A DNA stretch of 12,642 nucleotides from CAYGZA01 sp964354135. GTDB taxonomy: Bacteria; Planctomycetota; Planctomycetia; Pirellulales; Thermoguttaceae. The translations under genes and the position numbers were made by a program. The stretch lies in NCBI GenBank assembly GCA_964354135.1, contig CAYGZA010000196.1:1-12642 (forward strand). The letters are read 5' to 3'. A model generated the notes under the pieces. The model was not told the DNA's origin. It worked only from the letters and a program-made list of their open reading frames with translations, and did not search any database. How positions within the stretch are numbered: the stretch's first letter is position 1; each line of letters begins with the position of its first letter. Positions 1 through 7,077 of the stretch are shown piece after piece.

Positions 1-667
1 TGATCGAGACGGCATACGCCGCCCCGACGTTCACCCGGCCGCGCTTCTCGAACGACGCCCGCCCGTTGATCCCGATGAGCTTCCCTTGGCCGTCGAAGAG
101 CGGCCCGCCCGAGTTGCCCGGGTTGATCGAGGCGTCGGTCTGGAGGCAATCGGTGTATTCCAGCAGGAAGCCGGGGGCCGGGGGCTGGTACCGGTGTATC
201 CCGGAGATGATCCCGTACGTGACGGTCGGGTGAAAATCGGTCGCCAGGAGGAACGGGTTCCCCATCGCGAAGGCCGGGTCGCCGACCCGAACGCGATCGC
301 TGTCGCCCAGCTCGGCGCAGGGGAAATCGTCGCGGCCGAAGAGCTTGATCATGGCCACGTCGCCCGTCGGGTCCAGGCCCACGATCACCGCGTCATACAC
401 GCGGCCGTCGGGCATGCCGCACTTCATGAAGCTGCCGCACGGCTGGGCGACGTGGAAGTTCGTCAGCGCGTAGCCGTCGGGCGTGATCACCACGCCCGAG
501 CCCCCGCCGCTCCCGGTTGCCGCGAAGATCGCCAGCACCGGCTCCTTCGCCTTGGCGATCACCGCGATCCGGGCGGCCTCGGCCTGGAGCACGGCCGGGT
601 CCACGGCGGCAACGGCCGGCCGCGGTCCTGCCCCGAGAAGTGCGATAACGGCAACGAGTCGTCTCAT
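1..667 (-). CDS. S1C trypsin-like serine protease, exported, 3' end missing at window edge
   Basis: The 222 visible residues start at an ATG that overlaps the stop of the upstream NPCBM gene (ATGA, 664-667). Residues 1-20 look like a signal peptide (MRRLVAVIALL, cleavage near AVA-AVD), so the enzyme should work outside the cytoplasm. The protease core follows with a complete HtrA/Deg-type triad: His72 in TNFHVA, Asp103 in GDVAMIKL and Ser186 in INPGNSGGPLF. The oxyanion-hole glycine context is normal. Cys77 and Cys83 flank a short loop after the catalytic His, with further Cys117 and Cys174, so a disulfide in the exported protein is possible. The reading frame runs off the left edge, so whether PDZ or other C-terminal domains follow cannot be seen. 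Coupling to the NPCBM gene suggests co-production. The substrate is unknown. The peptidase family is very secure; the role in envelope protein quality control is inference. Confidence 0.93.
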   Translation of the reverse strand, partial: MRRLVAVIALLGAGPRPAVAAVDPAVLQAEAARIAVIAKAKEPVLAIFAATGSGGGSGVVITPDGYALTNFHVAQPCGSFMKCGMPDGRVYDAVIVGLDPTGDVAMIKLFGRDDFPCAELGDSDRVRVGDPAFAMGNPFLLATDFHPTVTYGIISGIHRYQPPAPGFLLEYTDCLQTDASINPGNSGGPLFDGQGKLIGINGRASFEKRGRVNVGAAYAVSI

Positions 668-1857
668 TTCACAAGCCTTGCGTCGCAGAGGTCGAGATAA
701 TCGGCGATGTCGAGGTCCTCCCCGAAATCCACGAGGACCGAAAGCCGGCGGACGCCCGTCACGTCCAGACCGATGGGCTTGGCCGGCTCGGCACCCGCGA
801 CGGCCGTTTCCAAGAGGACCCGGTCATCGCCGCGGATCACGAGGCGGACGTGGCCGCGGGGCCGCACCCGGTCGTCGATGCCCACGGTAGCCGTCAGGCG
901 GCTGTAGCGGCTCGGCAAGCGGTAGACCACCAGGGTCCGGCTGGAAAGCGCCAGTCCCTTGGCGTAGGTCTTTCCGTCGAGCTGGAGCGGCCCTGCGTCG
1001 CGGCTGCGGTCCCGCCGCGGGGCATAGAACTCGGCCCGCGCGGGAAACTCCTTGCCCAGGCCGACGTAGGGGGTCCAACTCACGGACTCCGGCTCCAGGT
1101 CGCTCAAATACACGATCTTGCCGCGGGAGAAGTCGATGCGTTTGACGGCCGCAAGCGGCCGGGTCACTTTCAGACCGGTCACCGTGGTCCACTGGAGGTT
1201 CTCGCCCGCCGTTGCGATCGACTGCACCGACCACACCGAGCCGGAAGCCTCGGTGACGGAGCACACGGCCTCGGGCAACTCGCGGCCGGCGGGGTGGCGG
1301 TAGGCCAGTCCGTGGACCTTCCCCCTGCCCACCGGCAGCATTTCGCCCTCCAGCTCGAACTGGACGGACTGGTCGGTCACGTTGCGGAGCACCCCGCTGT
1401 GGTAGTCGAGCGTGTCGCCCTTCTTGACGATCAAGAGGTCGCCCTTAGGCTCGGCGCCCCGGATCCGCGACCACTGGGCGGCGACGGCCTCGCTCTGCGG
1501 CTGGAGCCGGACCCACTGGATGTCGCGCGTGGGGACTTCGAGGACCCCGCCGCCGGCAACGGTAATGCGGGCGCGGCCGTCAGCGGCCGTATACGCCGAG
1601 CCTACCAACGAGGAGCCGTCCACCAGCTCCAGCCACACGCCGGCCGTGGCCGCTCCGGCAGATGGCGGCACTTTGGGGGTAATCCCGGTCAGCTTGGCGA
1701 ACTCGATCGGCACCGGCCCTTGGGCAGTGGAGAGCTTGACGCCCTGGGCGCTTAAGTCCAGGAGCGTTCCCGTGACGGGCTTTCCGTCCACGGTCTCGAT
1801 TTCCACCGCCGGCGCGGCGGCTGTGAGCAGGATGGCAACGACGAACAAGTTGGTCAT
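664..1857 (-). CDS. Exported NPCBM/NEW2-domain protein
   Basis: This 397-aa protein starts with a short signal peptide (about residues 1-17, MTNLFVVAILLTAAAPA). Residues 20-245 are mostly beta-strand-like, with two segments describing a sequence context of the form 'ETVDGKPVTGTLLDLS' and 'LELVDGSSLVGSAYT', possibly repeated small beta domains. The C-terminal part, about 246-397, matches the NPCBM (novel putative carbohydrate-binding module) pattern. It opens with KIVYLSDLEP, has LDGKTYAKGLAL near 293-304, then GIDDRVRP, and ends with VDFGEDLDIADYLDL. In this family the fold is galactose-binding-like and is often attached to glycosidases or proteases, but no catalytic domain is visible here. 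No clear Shine-Dalgarno precedes the ATG at 1857. The gene follows a 120-bp gap containing repeats and a hairpin. Its stop overlaps the start of the protease gene, suggesting the two act together, perhaps by bringing the protease near glycosylated surface material (inference). Confidence 0.88.
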   Translation of the reverse strand: MTNLFVVAILLTAAAPAVEIETVDGKPVTGTLLDLSAQGVKLSTAQGPVPIEFAKLTGITPKVPPSAGAATAGVWLELVDGSSLVGSAYTAADGRARITVAGGGVLEVPTRDIQWVRLQPQSEAVAAQWSRIRGAEPKGDLLIVKKGDTLDYHSGVLRNVTDQSVQFELEGEMLPVGRGKVHGLAYRHPAGRELPEAVCSVTEASGSVWSVQSIATAGENLQWTTVTGLKVTRPLAAVKRIDFSRGKIVYLSDLEPESVSWTPYVGLGKEFPARAEFYAPRRDRSRDAGPLQLDGKTYAKGLALSSRTLVVYRLPSRYSRLTATVGIDDRVRPRGHVRLVIRGDDRVLLETAVAGAEPAKPIGLDVTGVRRLSVLVDFGEDLDIADYLDLCDARLVK

Positions 1858-1907
1858 GGCATGTATATTCTGTAGTGCGGGTGGCCGGCGCTACTGTGTG
1901 ATTCTGT

Positions 1908-1926
1908 GGCCGACGTGCCGTCGGCC
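1908..1926. other. Perfect GC-rich hairpin between genes
   Basis: An 8-bp perfect stem, GGCCGACG at 1908-1915 and CGTCGGCC at 1919-1926, closes a 3-nt loop. It can be extended by a G-T and a G-C pair. In the minus-strand transcript it lies between the heptamer array and the NPCBM start. No U-run follows it, so it is not a standard intrinsic terminator. It could be an RNA-processing or stability element, or a partial attenuator. Confidence 0.6.
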
Positions 1927-1935
1927 GCTAAACGT

Positions 1936-1977
1936 CCCTAACCTCTAACCCCTGATCCCTAGCCCCTAGCCCCTCTC
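1936..1977. repeat. Six-unit degenerate heptamer array (consensus CCCTARC on plus strand)
   Basis: Six consecutive 7-bp units are visible: CCCTAAC, CTCTAAC, CCCTGAT, CCCTAGC, CCCTAGC, CCCTCTC. The array ends exactly at the base next to the stop codon of the exported helical protein gene (TAA, complement of 1978-1980). It is non-coding and lies at the start of the 120-bp gap before the NPCBM gene. The form recalls the short tandemly repeated heptanucleotides described in cyanobacteria; the relation is only by analogy. Confidence 0.8.
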
Positions 1978-3030
1978 TTACTCGCTTCCCTCGCTGGCAA
2001 GTTTGCGGAAATACTGTTCGATCACGTCGCGGTAATGGGCGGGGAACTGCCGGCCGATCTGCTGCATGGCCTCCTCGCGCTCTCGGGGCGGGAGGTTGCC
2101 CCAGCCGCTCTTGCGGCCGACGTTCTTCTGAGCCACTTCGCCGCGTCCCTTGCCGCCCATGGGAACGCTGTCCTGGGCCGGGCTCCGCGGCTGGAGATTC
2201 CCTCCGCCGGCGCCGGCTTGCTGTTGCTGCTGGGACTCCAGGTCCTCAATCAGCTTATCGAGCGACTTGATCACGCCGTCCTCGACGGAGCGGACCTTCG
2301 GCCCCGCACGTCCCAGGTTGAGCCGCCGCTCGATATCCTCCATCCGCCGCGCGATGTGGTCCAGCGTGTCGGCCTTGAGGTCCTTCAGATCGGCCTCCAT
2401 GAGCCGGGCGAGGGTGACGTAGCGACGCGGGCTCTCCGCCGCGTTGTCCAGGAGCCGCCCGACGGCCTCCAATCCCGGCTCCCGGCCCAGGAGCCGGTGG
2501 TGGACAATGCCCTGGTAGAAAAGGAGTGTCGCCGGGTCAACCACGTCCTCCGGCTTCAGCCCGGTGAGCTGCTCCAGGGCCTCGTCGTGCAGCGATTCGT
2601 GGACCAACCAGCGGCCGTACCAGAGCCGGAGGTTGTTGGCCACCAGCGGCGGCGTCTTGGCGTCGGCAAGCCACGGCTGCGGCGGAGGGGTCTTGCCGCC
2701 CCGCGGGATGGAACAGAGCTCCACGAGCTTCCGGGCGTTCTCATCGGCCAGCGCGATCGTTGCCGCCACGCGATTGAGAAGCTCGATGCCCTCCGGGCGA
2801 TCGGGCTTCGCTGACCAGATTCCCGCGGCCTTGGCCCGCACGGCGGCGTCCGGCCTCCGCTGGTGCAGCCAGCGGAGGACTTCGGCCTGAACCGCACCGG
2901 CATCCGGCGGCCGCCAGGCCGGCTCTTTGGAGGCCGGATCGGGCGGCTGAGCGAAGCCTGCCGCCACGCTCAGCCCAAGCACGCCCGCGGTCCACAGCAA
3001 ACTGGCCAACTGGGTTTGCAGTCGGTTCAT
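1978..3030 (-). CDS. Exported helical protein with conserved-looking C-terminal motif, function unknown
   Basis: This 350-aa protein has a signal peptide (residues 1-27, cleavage at AGFA-QPP). Residues 43-250 are predicted helical, with runs such as AVQAEVLRWLHQRR and HESLHDEALEQLTGL that resemble TPR-type helices, but I cannot confirm a TPR fold. A helix with DLKADTLDHIARRMEDIERRL (about 217-237) may form a coiled coil. A flexible Q/G-rich segment follows (263-300, with QQQQQ at 267-271). The last part, 309-345, contains WGNLPPREREEAMQQIG and FPAHYRDVIEQYFRKLA. From memory I associate this type of tail with planctomycete proteins of this gene neighbourhood; it could be a partner-binding helix. 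The start ATG overlaps the stop of the coiled-coil gene (ATGA, 3027-3030), indicating translational coupling and probably shared function. The sequence before the start, GGGGAAG, is a weak ribosome site. No enzyme motif was found. Confidence 0.85.
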   Translation of the reverse strand: MNRLQTQLASLLWTAGVLGLSVAAGFAQPPDPASKEPAWRPPDAGAVQAEVLRWLHQRRPDAAVRAKAAGIWSAKPDRPEGIELLNRVAATIALADENARKLVELCSIPRGGKTPPPQPWLADAKTPPLVANNLRLWYGRWLVHESLHDEALEQLTGLKPEDVVDPATLLFYQGIVHHRLLGREPGLEAVGRLLDNAAESPRRYVTLARLMEADLKDLKADTLDHIARRMEDIERRLNLGRAGPKVRSVEDGVIKSLDKLIEDLESQQQQQAGAGGGNLQPRSPAQDSVPMGGKGRGEVAQKNVGRKSGWGNLPPREREEAMQQIGRQFPAHYRDVIEQYFRKLASEGSE

Positions 3031-4739
3031 CGGTTCTTCCCCATGTGGAGGTCCCGCGTGATCCGGTAGATCCGCTCCTGCCTTTCCGCGAGCCGGCGGA
3101 TGGCCTCGACCAAATCCGGCTGCTCCGCCTGCTCCCCCTGGATCATCTTGGAATACCGCTGGGTACGCGTGTTGACCCGCATCTGCAGCGCGCGGATCAT
3201 CTTGATTTCCGCCAGGAGGTCGACCAGCGGTGGGTCCTGCGGCTCGCCGGGCATGGGCATGGGCCGCTGCCGCTTCTTCTCCTGGTCCTTGATGGCCTGT
3301 TGGAGCGATTTGATCATCTCCTCCAAGGCGGCGATGATCTCCTCTTCGATCCCTTGCGTGATCTTATCCACCTTGGCGTCGGACAGCCGCTGGACGACTT
3401 GCTGGATGTCCTGCCGCATTTGCCCGACTGCCTCGGGAAACGCCACGGCGCTGCCTTCCTCGCGGAGCAGGTTGAGGGCCTTCGCCGCCTCCAGGTCGAT
3501 CTCGGCCTCCTTGCCGCTGAGCCGCCCCGCCTCGATCTCGTGATTGTGGGTACGCTCGGCTTGGGGGACCTTGTCCAGCTTGACCGTCCCTTCCAGCACC
3601 GCCCGCTGCATTTGCAGCATCTTGGTGAAGCGGGCCTCCAGGGCCGTCAGCACCCGCTCGATCTCTTCCTCGCGGAGTTGACGGAGGATCTCTTCCAGCG
3701 CGGCCTTGGCCTGCTCCAGTTCCCGGACGGCTTCCTCTTGCTTTTCCGCCGCGCCCTCGCGCTGGGCCTGGTTGAGCTTCTCTTCGGCCTCGCGCATCCG
3801 TTGTTGGGCGGATTCGAGGCGTTTCCGCGCGGGATTGTCCGGCTGGCCTTGCGGCTCGCTCGGGGCCTGGTCCTGGGGCTGCCCTTGCCCCTGACTTTGG
3901 CCCTGGCCCTTGGCTTGGCTTCCTTTTTGCTGTGGGCCTTTTTGGCCGCCCTGGGAGTCGCTCTTCTTCCCGGCTGCGTCTTGACCCTTTGCGTCATCCT
4001 TAGCCTTGCCGCCGTCTTGCCCCTTCGCGCCGTCCTGACCCTTGCCGTTTCCTTTGCCAGGGGCCTCCTTCGGCTGGCCGCCGCCGTCTTGTTTGCCGGC
4101 CGGTTTGCCGGCCGGTTTGTTGGCATCTTCCTCATTGGCCTTGATGTCCTTGGCCAGGTCGCCGGTCCTGCCGGCCAATCGGCCCTGCTCTTGGGCGAGG
4201 CTCTTAGGGTCTCCGCCCCCGGCAGTCCGGCCTTGGACGCCCTTCTGCTGGTTGATGATCGAGGCCAGCCTCTTGAGGTACTCGCGGATGCGGGCCTTTT
4301 CGGATTCCAGCCGTTTGGCACGGTTCTCGCTGAGCATCAGCTCCAACAGGCCCCGCAACTCCCGGTCTACCTCTCCCTGGTTCTCGATCGCGCGGGAAAG
4401 CTGCTCCTTGGCGAGCATCTCAACGATCGCCTCAAGCTGCACGCCGATGAGTTCCTCCTTGCTCTTGGCAACGACTTTTCGCAAGAGCGCCGCCCGCTGC
4501 GGATCCGTGGCGGCACTGAGTTCGGCCATGCGCAGCAGCAGCTCTTCGAGCCGCTTGAACTTGTCGGCCACCTGCCGCTCTTCCAGGGCGAGCAGATCGG
4601 CAGCAGCCGATTCCGGCGTTGCGGCGGGTCTGGAGGCGGCAGGACCGGTCTTGGTCTGGGCCGGCGCAGCGGCAGCGCTGAGGGCCAGGAGCAGACCGGC
4701 CCACCAGGCAGCCGACGAAAATCGGACGGTAAGCGACAT
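3027..4739 (-). CDS. Exported coiled-coil protein with K/G/Q-rich linker, function unknown
   Basis: I chose the ATG at 4739 (570 aa) over upstream in-frame starts. It follows GGAG at a good distance, lies 2 bp after the preceding stop, and gives a clear signal peptide (residues 1-27, cleavage near APA-Q). Residues 43-165 are highly charged helix (LEERQVADKFKRLEELLLRM). Residues 203-300 are a low-complexity hydrophilic linker rich in Lys, Gly, Gln and Asp (KGQDGAKGQDGGKAKDDAKG). Residues 303-375 are a strong coiled-coil candidate (EAEEKLNQAQREGAAEKQEE). More helix runs from 440 to 492, and a final helical block contains DPPLVDLLAEIKMIRALQMR (502-521). There is no catalytic motif or C-terminal membrane anchor. 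It sits between a DUF4175-like membrane protein and another exported helical protein, so a structural or scaffold role outside the inner membrane is plausible. That role is inference. Confidence 0.87.
   Translation of the reverse strand: MSLTVRFSSAAWWAGLLLALSAAAAPAQTKTGPAASRPAATPESAAADLLALEERQVADKFKRLEELLLRMAELSAATDPQRAALLRKVVAKSKEELIGVQLEAIVEMLAKEQLSRAIENQGEVDRELRGLLELMLSENRAKRLESEKARIREYLKRLASIINQQKGVQGRTAGGGDPKSLAQEQGRLAGRTGDLAKDIKANEEDANKPAGKPAGKQDGGGQPKEAPGKGNGKGQDGAKGQDGGKAKDDAKGQDAAGKKSDSQGGQKGPQQKGSQAKGQGQSQGQGQPQDQAPSEPQGQPDNPARKRLESAQQRMREAEEKLNQAQREGAAEKQEEAVRELEQAKAALEEILRQLREEEIERVLTALEARFTKMLQMQRAVLEGTVKLDKVPQAERTHNHEIEAGRLSGKEAEIDLEAAKALNLLREEGSAVAFPEAVGQMRQDIQQVVQRLSDAKVDKITQGIEEEIIAALEEMIKSLQQAIKDQEKKRQRPMPMPGEPQDPPLVDLLAEIKMIRALQMRVNTRTQRYSKMIQGEQAEQPDLVEAIRRLAERQERIYRITRDLHMGKNR
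3840..4133 (-). repeat. Low-complexity segment encoding the K/G/Q-rich linker, with a 12-bp tandem repeat
   Basis: The stretch encodes residues 203-300 of the coiled-coil protein, almost only Lys, Gly, Gln, Asp, Ala, Pro and Ser. Within it, TTTGCCGGCCGG occurs twice in tandem on the plus strand (4092-4103 and 4104-4115) and encodes the KPAGKPAGK repeat. The length is probably variable between relatives through slippage or unequal exchange. Confidence 0.75.
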
Positions 4740-4741
4740 GG

Positions 4742-7033
4742 CTACTTCTCCAGGAGCTCGCGGAGCTTCTGTTTGTGCCGCTTTTGGGTCTCGGCGGACA
4801 CTTTCTCCTGGCTCTGGATAATCGAGCGCAAGAGCTCCACCGCCTCGTTGAAGTCCTCCAGTTCTATCATTCGGCTGAGGACTTGGCGCATCGCGAGCAA
4901 AACGGCGTCGGCCTGCTGCACGGCCCGGTTGCGGCTTTCGGTGCCGGCGGCCGCGTCGGCCAGCGATGCCTGGAGCCGGTCCAGCCGGCGGTCCAGCTCC
5001 GGGAACATCTCGCCGCCGATCCGGCGGAGCGGAACGGCGATGCCATCCTCGAGCCGGCGCTTCAATTCTTCCGTGTCGATGCGATTGTTGACAAGCTCCT
5101 CGCGAATGGCCCCGATCGCTTCGGCCAGGCCGAGCACCTCGTGGGCGTTCTTGACGCTGTTCTGGGCCGCCCACTGTACCTGGACGGTCCGCTGGGCCAG
5201 GAGCCGCTCCGGCGAGCGGTCCGCTGCCTCGGGAGAAGGGTCACCCGGCTCGGCACCTTTGGCGGGGGCCTTGCCACCCGCAGGGCCGCCGGACCCGGCC
5301 GAAGCAGGGGACGCACCGAACTCGACCCGCGCCAGCGACTCCCGCGTCTCCACCATCTCCTTGATAATCGCCTCGAACCGCTGCCGCAACACCAGTTCCC
5401 TTGCCTGGAGCATGGTCCCGAGCTGCTCCGGCGAGACGACTTCCAAGAGCCACCGCTCGCCGGTGCCCACGTTCGGACCGCCCGCCAGGTCGAAGCGGTC
5501 TTCGGCCTTCACGGCAAGCGACAGCTTCACCCCCGGCTTGAGCTTCAAGTCGCGGACGTCCAGGGCCCGGTTGAGCGCGTACTCGGTGACGTTTCCCGCC
5601 AGCACCGCGATCGGCGAAGTGGCCGGCTTCCCCTTGTCGACGGCGTGCGCGAACCAGACCCGGGCGATGCCGTAGTCGTCGGTGATCCGGCCGGCGGCCG
5701 GCAGCGCGGCCTGCGGAGTGATCGCCGAGCCGATGCCCCGCAATTGCACGGCGAACTCCGGCCGCCGATCCTCCAGCGCGGCCAGGGTCAACCGGACCGG
5801 CTCCCGGCCCTTGATGCCGTCGGTGTCGAAGAGGGTACACAGCAGGGTCGTATCCTCCTTCAACACGTCGAGGGTGTACTGAAAGGTGCGGGGATCGCGC
5901 GGGTCGGTGGGCCGGACGACCCGGAGCGGTTTGGGCGGGTCCTCCAACGCGGAATCGACCTGCACTCGCACCAGGTCCTTGTTGGCAGCCGCCCGGACGG
6001 TGATTCGGCTTCCCTGGGGGAATTGCATCATGCCGGTCACGGGGAACGACTGCGGCGGGCGCCCGGTGTACTTGGGGTACTCGCAGTCGAGGATCATCCG
6101 CGTGATCGTGGGGTTGTCGACCACCTCGATCCGCAGGTCGCGCACCGCGGCGTCGCCGCCGACCACGTCGAACGTGATCGGCGTCAGGATGCTGCGGAAG
6201 GTGTACGAAAAGGGCTGATACCGGTCGGTTTGCGGGTCGGCGAAGCCCTCGCGGCTCATGAGCCTCTGCTCGCGCCGGCCTTCGCCGCGGCAGCGGACCT
6301 CGACCGCGTCCGGGACTTTCAGGGGTTTCCGGCCGGCCTCTTCGGGCGTCCACAAGGCGGCCTTGACGATCACCTCCAGATCGACGCCGCGGGCGACCTT
6401 GGTCACGCCGTCCTCGAAACCCTCCACTTCCAGCCACGTCTTCCGGGGCCAAGGCTCCTCGGCCATGAGGAGGCTGCGCCTGGCCCAAACGCCCAGCGAC
6501 TCAGGGGCCCAGAATCCGAATAGAACGACGGAAACGGCCCAAAACACGCCCGCGACAAGGCTCAGCCGCAGCGGCCGCGGGTTGAACACCTGCTGCAATC
6601 GCACCCCGGCAACCGGCTCGGCGGCCTTCCGGCACGTGCGGGCCACCAGGTCTGGATTCAGATCGCCCGCCGCAGCTCCCGCGGCGGCCAACTCGACCGC
6701 GGTCAGCAGGCTATCGCCAAACTGGGGGAAGTGCCGCTCCAAGAGCAGGGCCATGCTCGGGTCGCGAAGCGGCACCCAGGCACGGCGGATAACGCCTCGG
6801 AACAGCAGCCAGCCCAACCCCAATCCCGCGGCGCCCAAGATCGCTTGCCGGACGGCAATCGCCGGCTCGAAGAACCAGTCAAGGCCCAGGCTCGCCCAGA
6901 ACGCGAAGCCCAGCCAGGCGACGGCCCAACCCAGCCCCTCCAGCCACACGTAGCGGCGGATCCGCTGCCGAAGGGCGCCGAGGATCGTCCGGATGGCCGG
7001 CGCGAGTTCGGGTTGGTAGGGACTGTTGGTCAT
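4742..7033 (-). CDS. DUF4175-like multi-pass membrane protein
   Basis: This 763-aa protein starts at the ATG at 7033. A longer frame to 7159 would overlap the previous gene and lacks a sensible N-terminus. Three transmembrane segments are visible near residues 33-55, 62-80 and 156-175. They frame a cytoplasmic-looking loop containing LRDPSMALLLERHFPQFGDSLLTAVEL, typical of DUF4175-type proteins. Residues 200-530 form a beta-rich region, probably outside the membrane, with CEYPKYTGRPPQ (317-328) and TDDYGIARVWF (451-461), motifs I associate with this family. Residues 535-763 are helical and charged, including an Ala/Gly/Pro-rich spacer at 573-600 and a basic C-terminus (QKRHKQKLRELLEK). It follows the VWA/GATase-like gene after 44 bp and is followed by the coiled-coil gene after 2 bp. 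A role as the membrane platform linking VWA proteins to exported coiled-coil partners is inference. Family assignment is from motif memory. Confidence 0.85.
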   Translation of the reverse strand: MTNSPYQPELAPAIRTILGALRQRIRRYVWLEGLGWAVAWLGFAFWASLGLDWFFEPAIAVRQAILGAAGLGLGWLLFRGVIRRAWVPLRDPSMALLLERHFPQFGDSLLTAVELAAAGAAAGDLNPDLVARTCRKAAEPVAGVRLQQVFNPRPLRLSLVAGVFWAVSVVLFGFWAPESLGVWARRSLLMAEEPWPRKTWLEVEGFEDGVTKVARGVDLEVIVKAALWTPEEAGRKPLKVPDAVEVRCRGEGRREQRLMSREGFADPQTDRYQPFSYTFRSILTPITFDVVGGDAAVRDLRIEVVDNPTITRMILDCEYPKYTGRPPQSFPVTGMMQFPQGSRITVRAAANKDLVRVQVDSALEDPPKPLRVVRPTDPRDPRTFQYTLDVLKEDTTLLCTLFDTDGIKGREPVRLTLAALEDRRPEFAVQLRGIGSAITPQAALPAAGRITDDYGIARVWFAHAVDKGKPATSPIAVLAGNVTEYALNRALDVRDLKLKPGVKLSLAVKAEDRFDLAGGPNVGTGERWLLEVVSPEQLGTMLQARELVLRQRFEAIIKEMVETRESLARVEFGASPASAGSGGPAGGKAPAKGAEPGDPSPEAADRSPERLLAQRTVQVQWAAQNSVKNAHEVLGLAEAIGAIREELVNNRIDTEELKRRLEDGIAVPLRRIGGEMFPELDRRLDRLQASLADAAAGTESRNRAVQQADAVLLAMRQVLSRMIELEDFNEAVELLRSIIQSQEKVSAETQKRHKQKLRELLEK
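4748..4751 (-). promoter_or_regulatory. Shine-Dalgarno GGAG for the coiled-coil protein
   Basis: GGAG (in GGAGAAG) lies inside the last codons of the DUF4175-like gene, 8 nt before the ATG at 4739. It fixes that start against the longer in-frame alternatives and shows that the two genes are translated from one message. Confidence 0.65.
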
Positions 7034-7077
7034 CGGACTGCGACTACTCCGTCGCCTTTGCGTGAAACGTCTCTCTC

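Noticed and set aside
1858..1885. Promoter -10 box TATACA just upstream of the NPCBM start
   Set aside because: No matching -35 at 16-18 bp and the transcription start would fall on the start codon; evidence too weak.
1908..1926. Intrinsic terminator
   Set aside because: The hairpin is strong but the minus-strand sequence after it (ACAGAATCACAC) has no U-run, nor has the plus strand.
3027..5174. 715-aa version of the coiled-coil protein
   Set aside because: The extra 145 residues lie inside the DUF4175-like gene and have no family features; the ATG at 4739 has a signal peptide and GGAG upstream.
3045..5675. Plus-strand 876-codon open frame as a real gene
   Set aside because: The product is a Leu/Arg-rich sequence with no recognisable domain or signal peptide, while the opposite strand encodes proteins with signal peptide, coiled coil and family motifs in a coupled operon.
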